From: Phycisphaerales bacterium
GTDB lineage: Bacteria; Planctomycetota; Phycisphaerae; Phycisphaerales; UBA1924
Length of the DNA: 8,728 bases
Direction: 5' to 3'
Assembly (NCBI GenBank): GCA_016763115.1
Contig: JAESUL010000209.1
Span: forward strand, 1-8,728
The translations under genes and the position numbers were made by a program. Below, piece after piece: positions 1 to 8,728 of this stretch (position 1 is its first letter; every line of letters starts with the position of its first letter). Below the pieces are notes generated by a model. The model had not been told where the DNA came from. It was given only the letters and a program-made list of their open reading frames with translations, and ran no database searches.

Positions 1-123
1 AGAAGCCAGCGTCGCTGCTGATTTTATTCCTTGCTCGAGCGACGCGTCCTTCGCCCCAATTGTATGACGCAATTGCGAGGAGCCAATCGTCGAAGCGCTT
101 ATTCAGGTAAACGAGGTAATTTA
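1..123 (+). other. Leader upstream of rpoC, no supported gene
   Basis: rpoB would normally precede rpoC, but no frame here gives a recognisable RpoB C-terminus. One frame is open from base 2 to a TGA at 65-67 (ending ...SFAPIV) and could be the tail of an upstream gene; I cannot identify it. CAATTG occurs twice (57-62 and 70-75), and the second copy sits in a perfect 10-base palindrome, CGCAATTGCG (68-77). A GAGG at 113-116 lies seven bases before the ATG at 124 and is a credible Shine-Dalgarno. No convincing promoter was seen. Confidence 0.4.
113..116 (+). promoter_or_regulatory. Shine-Dalgarno (GAGG) for rpoC
   Basis: GAGG with a seven-base spacer before ATG at 124-126, which is close to ideal. 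It matters because it points to 124 as the real rpoC start, although that ATG is in a different frame from the conserved N-terminal protein sequence that follows. Confidence 0.5.
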
Positions 124-4537
<4,414 letters not shown>

Positions 4538-4576
4538 TCAATGCCGACTGAGGCTTGATCTTAAAGTGATACACAG

Positions 4577-4605
4577 TGGACGCCCGTTTGGGCGTTCATT
4601 TTTTT
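4577..4605 (+). terminator. Intrinsic terminator of rpoC
   Basis: TGGACGCCC (4577-4585), a GTTT loop and GGGCGTTCA (4590-4598) form a nine-pair stem with one G-T wobble, followed directly by seven T (4599-4605). It lies 39 bases after the rpoC stop. Read from the - strand the same hairpin is preceded, not followed, by the A/T tract, so it should act mainly on rpoC. The convergent gap between rpoC and the prepilin gene is only 91 bases and holds nothing else recognisable. Confidence 0.9.
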
Positions 4606-4628
4606 ATAGAGTGATTTGGTGCTTTGCT

Positions 4629-5441
4629 TTACCAGTTTTTCCACGCTTGGACATACTCTGGGCCATTGGTTGTGGAGGTCGATCCGATGCCGAAGGGGGT
4701 GTTGCGGGCAGCGTCGGGGTCGTGGGTGTAGTGGTCAACGGAGGTGTCGGCGCGGACAGCGATCGCGTCGGCGAAGGGGTTGGAGTTTGATCGTGTGTGC
4801 CGAAAGGCGGTGGTGGGGGATTGGTTGGTTCGCCACCCGCGTCTTGCGGAGAACAGCATCGGCGGATCGAGTAATGCGGAGTTGGTAGGCAGGTCGGATT
4901 GAAAAGCGATCAGGGTGTCGGCGAAAACCAACTGTGCGCTCGGGCGTTGGATATCAGTCAGGCGGAGCCAGCGTTGCTTGGCGAGATCGAAGTACCCGGT
5001 GGTGGGCGGGGCGAGCCCGTAGGCGTTGTAGCCGTAGGTCGAGGTGAACGAGCCGAACTGCCCTTGCTCTCGGTAGGTGCCCGCGGGTTGTGATGGGCAT
5101 TCGTAGATGGAGCGGTCGCCGGGTTGTGCGTCGAGGTAGATTGCAAGGGTGCCGTTGTCGTGGTCGAGTGTTTGGTTGGTCGCGTCTTCTTTGGCGTACC
5201 AATAGATACGATCTTGCCCCAATGTCAGACGGTGTGGGAGTGTTCTGCCATCGTGGTCATCGGAATACATCGACCAGGCGATGCCGAGTTGGCGTTGGTT
5301 GGATGCGCAGTTGATCGCGCGTGCGCTGTTGCGCGCCGAGCCAAGTGCGGGGAGGAGAATCCCGATGAGCAGCGAGACGATCGCGATGACGACGAGCAAC
5401 TCGATGAGTGTGAATCCGTGATGGTTCTTTGGTTGGTTCAC
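4629..5441 (-). CDS. Prepilin-type protein (type II secretion/pseudopilin-like, H-X9-DG family variant)
   Basis: A 270-aa protein with a class III prepilin leader: MNQPKNHHG followed by FTLIELLVVIAIVSLLIGIL. A prepilin peptidase would cut after G9, leaving methylatable F10, with the conserved Glu at +5 (E14). Residues 10-31 form the membrane/assembly helix. The body matches the large planctomycete pseudopilin family, with the usual NCASNQRQLGIAWSMYSDDHDG region (44-65) and two Cys (C45, C115) that could pair. The family's C-terminal H-X9-DG signature appears as H215-X9-D225-A226, so the Gly is missing. The start is GTG, overlapping the upstream propeller stop by four bases (GTGA, 5441-5438), which implies translational coupling in one operon. 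Planctomycetes carry many copies of this family and their functions are mostly unknown; a pilus-like or secretion role is inferred from the N-terminus only. Confidence 0.9.
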   Translation of the reverse strand: MNQPKNHHGFTLIELLVVIAIVSLLIGILLPALGSARNSARAINCASNQRQLGIAWSMYSDDHDGRTLPHRLTLGQDRIYWYAKEDATNQTLDHDNGTLAIYLDAQPGDRSIYECPSQPAGTYREQGQFGSFTSTYGYNAYGLAPPTTGYFDLAKQRWLRLTDIQRPSAQLVFADTLIAFQSDLPTNSALLDPPMLFSARRGWRTNQSPTTAFRHTRSNSNPFADAIAVRADTSVDHYTHDPDAARNTPFGIGSTSTTNGPEYVQAWKNW

Positions 5442-6961
5442 TTGGTGAGTTTTAGCCTGCGTTTTACCTGTTTTTGTGTCATCCCGGCGTCTTTGTAGGC
5501 GTTGAGAATGGTTTCGGCGGAACTTTGGGCGAAGGCGTGGAGCCCGTTTTCGCCCACGGCATAGAGGACGCCGTTGGCGACGGCGGGGGTGGTGCCTGCG
5601 CCGGGAAAGTGATCGATGATGAAGCCCGAATCGGTTGGCAACAAGTCAAGGTCGATGAGCCGGAGGTCGGAGCACGGCGCGAAGAACCCGAACTGGTCGG
5701 GGTCAGCGAGGGTGCCGACATAGAGGAGTGTTGCGCCGTTGCGTTCGACGAGGATGGGTTGGTGTGTCCATCCGCCAAGGGAGAGGTAGGTTTCGCCGGG
5801 GTCATAGGTGCCGTTAGCGTTGGCATCGTCGAGTGTTTCGTCCGCCGAGTCCCAGAGCAATGTGCCGTCGGAATCGAAGAGTTGAATCGATGGGATCGAA
5901 CCAAAGAAGGTGAACGCCCCGGCCTGGGTGCCGCCCGAAAGAATCACACGCCCATCGTTTGTGATGATCGGGGAAACATCGGTACGGTTGGACGGCGTGC
6001 TCCAGATAAGTGCGCCGGTTGCCGTGTTGACCTTGATGGTGTTGGAGTTGTGTTGTCCGGTTGAGAAGTTGTAGCTCGATGCGTAGAGGGACCCGTCGGC
6101 GAGACTGACGCCGCTGAAGAATCCGCTTGGTTCTGGATTGGTGATTGTCCAGAGTGGCGGTGGTGCGGTGGTCGAGAGTGCATCGAACGCGTGGACAAGC
6201 CCGGCGTTGGTCGATGAGCCAGCGGTGGAGGTGTAGACGATCCCGCTGGAATAGGCGGGCGTGTTGCCCGATGTCGGGCCGATGAGGCTTGTTTTCCAGA
6301 CAATTTCGCCGGGTTGATAAGGATTGGTGGTTGGGTTGAAAGGGTCGATGTTGATGCAGTAGAGCTGCCCGGTTTGTGCGCCGCCGAAGGCGTAGTCGGT
6401 GATGAAGAGCCGGTTCATCATTGGAAGATCGGTCGTGATGATCGGAGAGGCGTTGACGATTGGGCGATCGAAGATGGTCTGCCAGCGCTGTTCGCCGGTG
6501 ATCGTGTTGATGGCGGTGATGGCGGAACCTGAGGCGGCGAAGATTGTTTTTTGTCTTTGGTCAATTGCGGGGGTGGACCAGGAATCAAAGATCGCGATGG
6601 GGATTGGGGCGGTCCAGAGGAGATCGCCGGTTTGCGGATCGAATGCCGCGAGGAGATCGCCGCTTGATCCGTTGGCGTTGAAACCAAGCGCGTAGACGGC
6701 GTGGTTGTCTGCAACGATACCGGACTGGGGGAGGAAGATGATTTGCGTTTGCGTATTACCATCGGAAACCCACATCGCGGCAACGAGGTCGGCGATAGGT
6801 GCGTTGGAAATCGAGGCGTGTGAAGCGTTCTGCCCGAACTGTGTCCAAAGCCTGGTTGATTGAACCGGGGCGGTTTGGTGGAGGGTTTCAACACTTTGTG
6901 TAAAAACCTGAGCGTTGGTTGCGCCCGAAAGCAGCATGAGGATGGCGATGAGTTTTTTCAT
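5438..6961 (-). CDS. Secreted PQQ-repeat (BamB-like) beta-propeller protein
   Basis: A 507-aa protein from ATG 6961. MKKLIAILMLLSGATNA is a typical signal peptide, likely cut before Q18 with no lipobox Cys, so export to the periplasm or surface is expected. The mature part contains about seven PQQ-like blade motifs ending in a Trp or its equivalent: DLLAAFDPQTGDLLW (about 102), AITAINTITGEQRW (147), GQLYCINIDP...GEIVW (198), GLVHAFDALS...PLW (254), TIKVNTATGALIW (308), SIQLFDSDGTLLW (358) and DLRLIDLDLLPTDSG (432). This predicts a seven- or eight-bladed propeller. A calcium-binding-like loop, DANANGTYDPGE, lies at about 379-390. The tail (QKQVKRRLKLTK) is basic. An in-frame GTG at 6967 is less likely as start. 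It lies 43 bases after the PEP-CTERM-like gene and overlaps the prepilin gene. Such propellers serve as scaffolds, enzymes or ligand binders; the specific function is unknown. Confidence 0.88.
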   Translation of the reverse strand: MKKLIAILMLLSGATNAQVFTQSVETLHQTAPVQSTRLWTQFGQNASHASISNAPIADLVAAMWVSDGNTQTQIIFLPQSGIVADNHAVYALGFNANGSSGDLLAAFDPQTGDLLWTAPIPIAIFDSWSTPAIDQRQKTIFAASGSAITAINTITGEQRWQTIFDRPIVNASPIITTDLPMMNRLFITDYAFGGAQTGQLYCINIDPFNPTTNPYQPGEIVWKTSLIGPTSGNTPAYSSGIVYTSTAGSSTNAGLVHAFDALSTTAPPPLWTITNPEPSGFFSGVSLADGSLYASSYNFSTGQHNSNTIKVNTATGALIWSTPSNRTDVSPIITNDGRVILSGGTQAGAFTFFGSIPSIQLFDSDGTLLWDSADETLDDANANGTYDPGETYLSLGGWTHQPILVERNGATLLYVGTLADPDQFGFFAPCSDLRLIDLDLLPTDSGFIIDHFPGAGTTPAVANGVLYAVGENGLHAFAQSSAETILNAYKDAGMTQKQVKRRLKLTK

Positions 6962-6964
6962 AAG

Positions 6965-6994
6965 CACGACGCGGGCGGTTGGGCCCGCGTTGTG
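6965..6994 (-). promoter_or_regulatory. Strong intergenic hairpin at the propeller gene start
   Basis: The segments 6965-6976 and 6983-6994 form a 12-pair GC-rich stem with one G-T pair and a six-base loop. On the coding (-) strand it follows the PEP-CTERM-like stop (7005) by ten bases and ends three bases before the propeller ATG (6961). There is no T tract after it, so it is not a standard terminator. It could stabilise the upstream mRNA segment, attenuate transcription, or limit ribosome access; no Shine-Dalgarno is visible for the propeller gene. Confidence 0.7.
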
Positions 6995-7004
6995 TGATAG
7001 TTTG

Positions 7005-7811
7005 CTACTGGCGTCTGCGTTGTGTTGCGCCCATCAGTCCGAGCGAGAGCAAGGCCAGTGCGCTTGAGGCGGGGACAACGGAGACGGCGTCGATCTCGAA
7101 TCGTTCGGCGGAGTTGTTTGTGAAGCGGACGAAGTTGACCGAGGCGAGTCCGGTGGAATCGATGTCGATCCCGATGCCGCCACCCGATCCGTTATAGAGA
7201 TCGAGGAGTTGGGCGTAGTTCAGCCCCGCAAGGTCATTGAGCCCGAGGGCAGGGTCCATTGCTTGGGTGAAATCAGTTTCGATGGTGCCCGGGGTTGTGG
7301 CGAATGGGTCGAAATAGTCTTGGAAACCAAGGGTTGGGAAGAGATCGAGGGTGGTGATGGCGGCGAGTTCCCAGTCGATGCCGTTGGTCGAGACTTCGAT
7401 GGTTGCTACGCCGCCGCTGCCGAAGAGGGTCGGGGTGTTGCCGACGGAGCCGTTGGGGAATGATGAATCGAAGAAACTCGCATTCCCAAAGACGATGAAG
7501 TCGATGCCGAAAGTGTGCGATGCGTCGTTGGTGATTGCTTGGTCGAACCCGAATGTGAGGAACCCGCCTGATCCGACCGAGACGATTTCGTCGGTGCCGA
7601 ACGCGGGGTTGAACGGGGTGACGCCGCCCGCGAAGGCGGTGAGTTCGCCGGTGAATCGCTCGGCGGAACCGAGTGCGGTGGTTGCATCGGTGAACTGCGG
7701 GTTGGCGTTGGTGCCCGCGTTGTAATCAACGACGGTGGTGGCGAAGGGTGATGCCAGAGCGCTTGAAACGCTGAGGGCGACCATGATGGATGCGGAAACT
7801 GATGTGTGCAT
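7005..7811 (-). CDS. Secreted cell-surface protein with PEP-CTERM-like sorting tail, riboswitch-controlled
   Basis: A 268-aa protein from ATG 7811, chosen because it begins a clear signal peptide (MHTSVSASIMVALSVSSALA, cut about A20/S21). The longer open frame to 8081 runs into the riboswitch and is not coding. The C-terminus is a PEP-CTERM-like sorting signal: VPASS (246-250), a hydrophobic stretch ALALLSLGLMGAT (251-263) and RRRQ. An exosortase would be expected to process it; the Glu of canonical VPEP is absent. The mature domain has no Cys and looks beta-rich. It has a pattern (VVDYNAGTNANPQFTDATTALG; IVSVGSGGFLTFGFD; GIDFIVFGN; IEVSTNGIDWELAAI; FEIDAVSVV) that resembles from memory the 'cell surface protein' family often found beside cobalamin riboswitches. 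It is the first gene after the riboswitch, 168 bases from its end. A role in B12 capture is inference. Confidence 0.87.
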   Translation of the reverse strand: MHTSVSASIMVALSVSSALASPFATTVVDYNAGTNANPQFTDATTALGSAERFTGELTAFAGGVTPFNPAFGTDEIVSVGSGGFLTFGFDQAITNDASHTFGIDFIVFGNASFFDSSFPNGSVGNTPTLFGSGGVATIEVSTNGIDWELAAITTLDLFPTLGFQDYFDPFATTPGTIETDFTQAMDPALGLNDLAGLNYAQLLDLYNGSGGGIGIDIDSTGLASVNFVRFTNNSAERFEIDAVSVVPASSALALLSLGLMGATQRRRQ

Positions 7812-7824
7812 CGAAACACTTTCT

Positions 7825-7862
7825 GGGCGATGATGCCCGTGTTGTTCTGATTCGCGCAGAAC
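7825..7862 (-). promoter_or_regulatory. Two hairpins in the leader just before the PEP-CTERM-like start
   Basis: On the - strand GTTCTG/CAGAAC (7857-7862 with 7844-7849, seven-base loop) can be extended by GTGT/ACAC with one bulged base. Next comes GGGC/GCCC (7835-7838 with 7825-7828, six-base loop), ending 13 bases before the ATG at 7811. The ribosome site is weak (AGAAAG at best). These hairpins may be part of the riboswitch expression platform or may set the translation level. Confidence 0.4.
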
Positions 7863-7904
7863 ACTCCCCGGCGAAAAACTTAGAGCCGACGCGATTGGTT
7901 TATT

Positions 7905-7970
7905 GGCAGCGGGGAAAAGCGCGGGGGAGGTCTGCGCTCGACCGACCGCTGCCCCATTGCGCGAGGGCAG
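7905..7970 (-). promoter_or_regulatory. Putative expression platform of the cobalamin riboswitch
   Basis: Two stems on the - strand cannot coexist: CTGCCC (7970-7965) with GGGCAG (7954-7949), and GGCAGCGG (7953-7946) with CCGCTGCC (7912-7905). The second encloses a small stem, AGCGC/GCGCT (7938-7934 with 7922-7918), followed by TTTT (7918-7915). The B12 box itself also ends in CCTGCC, which could pair with the same GGCAG. This is the layout of a terminator/antiterminator or sequestration switch, but the T run is short, so the mechanism is uncertain. Confidence 0.4.
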
Positions 7971-7979
7971 ACACTCAAA

Positions 7980-8165
7980 GTCGATGGCAGGTCTTCCGGC
8001 TTGGGGTTCCGATCTCGCTCGCCTTCCCGATTCGAAATGAACCAGTGGCTGATCTGAAAAACAGATCCGAGCGATCGTCACAACCCCTTACGGCGGCGCG
8101 TCCGCGGTGGCTTCTCACCACACTTCCCTATTCACCCGGCTTGGAATATGCCGGGCACCATTGAC
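7980..8165 (-). promoter_or_regulatory. Cobalamin (vitamin B12) riboswitch aptamer
   Basis: The - strand carries the conserved cobalamin aptamer elements in order: GGTGCC (from 8159); a CCCGGC/GCCGGG stem (8150-8155 with 8135-8140); GAATAGGGAA just after it; GCGCCGCCGTAA; a GATCTG/CAGATC hairpin (8062-8067 with 8051-8056); GCCACTGG ... CGGGAAGGC; and the B12 box AAGCCGGAAGACCTGCC (8002-7986). The ends pair as P1: GTCAATGG (8165-8158) with CCATCGAC (7987-7980), seven of eight pairs. In the known class, binding of adenosyl- or other cobalamin reduces expression of downstream uptake or synthesis genes. Here the downstream genes are a PEP-CTERM-like surface protein, a secreted propeller and a prepilin. 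The aptamer subtype and preferred cobalamin cannot be assigned by eye. Confidence 0.95.
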
Positions 8166-8171
8166 AGCCCA

Positions 8172-8200
8172 AGCCTATCCACCAAGATTCGGTTGTGCAA
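8172..8200 (-). promoter_or_regulatory. Sigma70-like promoter for the riboswitch operon
   Basis: On the - strand TTGCAC (8200-8195) and TAGGCT (8177-8172) are separated by exactly 17 bases. The predicted transcript start, about seven bases on, falls at 8165, which is the first base of riboswitch P1. The -35 is a good match and the -10 a poor one; the agreement with the P1 foot is the main support. Confidence 0.5.
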
Positions 8201-8236
8201 GTTGGGGTCCAGAATCGGCTGAAATAGCCCAGTTTT

Positions 8237-8270
8237 GCGGATTGTAAGGTGCGGAGGGGCAACAATCCGC
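8237..8270 (+). promoter_or_regulatory. Perfect inverted repeat with the recQ Shine-Dalgarno in its loop
   Basis: GCGGATTGT (8237-8245) and ACAATCCGC (8262-8270) are perfect nine-base inverted repeats. The 16-base loop contains GGAGGGG (8253-8259), and the ATG at 8272 sits at the stem foot. The linear spacing from Shine-Dalgarno to ATG (12-14 bases) is long, but folding would bring the two together. It may instead be a DNA operator for a dimeric regulator. Confidence 0.6.
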
Positions 8271-8271
8271 G

Positions 8272-8728
8272 ATGGAGATGCCCGCAGATATGAGTTTGCA
8301 ACAGACGATTTTGAATGAGCGATTTGGGATCGAGGGGTTGCGACCGTTGCAGGCGCAGATCATCGACCGGGTGCTCGGCGGCGGCGATGCGCTGGTGGTG
8401 ATGCCGACGGGGAGCGGGAAGAGTTTGTGCTTTCAGTTGCCCGCGTTGGTGAATCATGCTCAACGCAAGGGGGTGACGCTGGTGTTCTCGCCTTTGATCG
8501 CGTTGATGGAAGACCAGGTGGCGGCGCTGCGTAAAAAAGGAATCGCAGCCCAGTTTGTGAACTCGACGGTTGGGAAAAAGGAACGGCTTAAGCGGTACAA
8601 GAAACTTGCAGCAGGTGAGTATGAACTTTTTTATGCAACGCCCGAGCGGATGGAGAAGATGGATTTCGCCGAGGCGATCAGCGCGGTGCCCGGGGGGGTG
8701 ACGCTCTTGGCGGTTGATGAGTGCCACT
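8272..8728 (+). CDS. recQ: RecQ-family ATP-dependent DNA helicase, N-terminal part (cut by window end)
   Basis: The first 152 codons of a superfamily 2 3'-5' DNA helicase that acts in recombination and repair. ATG 8272 is the first start after an in-frame TAA at 8245-8247; ATG 8278 and ATG 8290 are alternatives. Visible motifs are RecQ motif 0, FGIEGLRPLQAQII (18-31, with R24 and Q27); Walker A MPTGSGKS (44-51, K50); motif Ia FSPLIALMEDQV (72-83); the NST and YATPER segments; and motif II DECH (149-152), the last residues in the window. Order and spacing match E. coli RecQ, which has DEAH at motif II. The RecQ C-terminal zinc and HRDC domains lie outside the window, so the exact subfamily is unproven. 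The gene diverges from the B12-riboswitch operon, with 106 bases between the riboswitch foot and its ATG, and is probably unrelated in function. Confidence 0.93.
   Translation, partial: MEMPADMSLQQTILNERFGIEGLRPLQAQIIDRVLGGGDALVVMPTGSGKSLCFQLPALVNHAQRKGVTLVFSPLIALMEDQVAALRKKGIAAQFVNSTVGKKERLKRYKKLAAGEYELFYATPERMEKMDFAEAISAVPGGVTLLAVDECH

Noticed and set aside
4577..4605. The rpoC terminator acting equally for the prepilin gene on the - strand
   Set aside because: On the - strand the hairpin is not followed by a T tract, so a standard bidirectional terminator is not supported.
5474..6064. 196-aa open frame on the + strand inside the propeller gene
   Set aside because: Antisense to PQQ-repeat coding sequence; Gly/Val/Glu-rich shadow with no domain.
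7812..8081. N-terminal extension of the PEP-CTERM-like frame to 8081 (358 aa version)
   Set aside because: The extra 90 codons overlap the riboswitch aptamer and its platform, and the real signal peptide begins at ATG 7811.
8128..8727. 199-aa open frame on the - strand at the right end
   Set aside because: It is antisense to the RecQ coding frame, which has all the helicase motifs in order, and it also runs into the riboswitch.

Overview
The window looks like chromosomal DNA of a planctomycete, probably from the Phycisphaerae. The RpoC sequence has the planctomycete-type N-terminal block (KKPETINYRTYRPEKDGLF, then a CACGKYRG zinc knuckle). A prepilin of the planctomycete H-X9-DG type and a protein with a PEP-CTERM-like tail lie downstream. 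This placement is from family resemblance only; no search was run.

Layout. Positions 1-123 are a short leader with a Shine-Dalgarno sequence. rpoC (RNA polymerase beta') fills about 124-4537 on the + strand and ends at a strong intrinsic terminator (4577-4605). Its extreme 5' end is out of frame with the only good start codon. Three genes follow on the - strand and are read from right to left: a PEP-CTERM-like secreted protein (7811-7005), a secreted PQQ-type beta-propeller (6961-5438) and a prepilin (5441-4629). The propeller and prepilin genes overlap by four bases (GTGA). A cobalamin riboswitch (8165-7980) heads this cluster, with a sigma70-like promoter ending at its foot. Diverging from it on the + strand is the start of a RecQ-family helicase gene (8272 to the window end, cut off at the DECH box).

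The most interesting part is the riboswitch-headed cluster. It places a wall- or matrix-sorted surface protein, a secreted beta-propeller and a pseudopilin under apparent vitamin B12 control, with no recognisable B12 synthesis or transport gene in the window. The PEP-CTERM-like protein resembles, in its general pattern, surface proteins found beside cobalamin riboswitches in other phyla, and a surface beta-propeller (BtuG) captures B12 in Bacteroides. A B12-capture or B12-responsive cell-surface system is therefore a reasonable hypothesis, but it is inference.

Secondary points are the apparent loss of the second zinc site in beta', the rpoC start/frame problem, and two start-codon-proximal hairpins, one of which holds the recQ Shine-Dalgarno in its loop.
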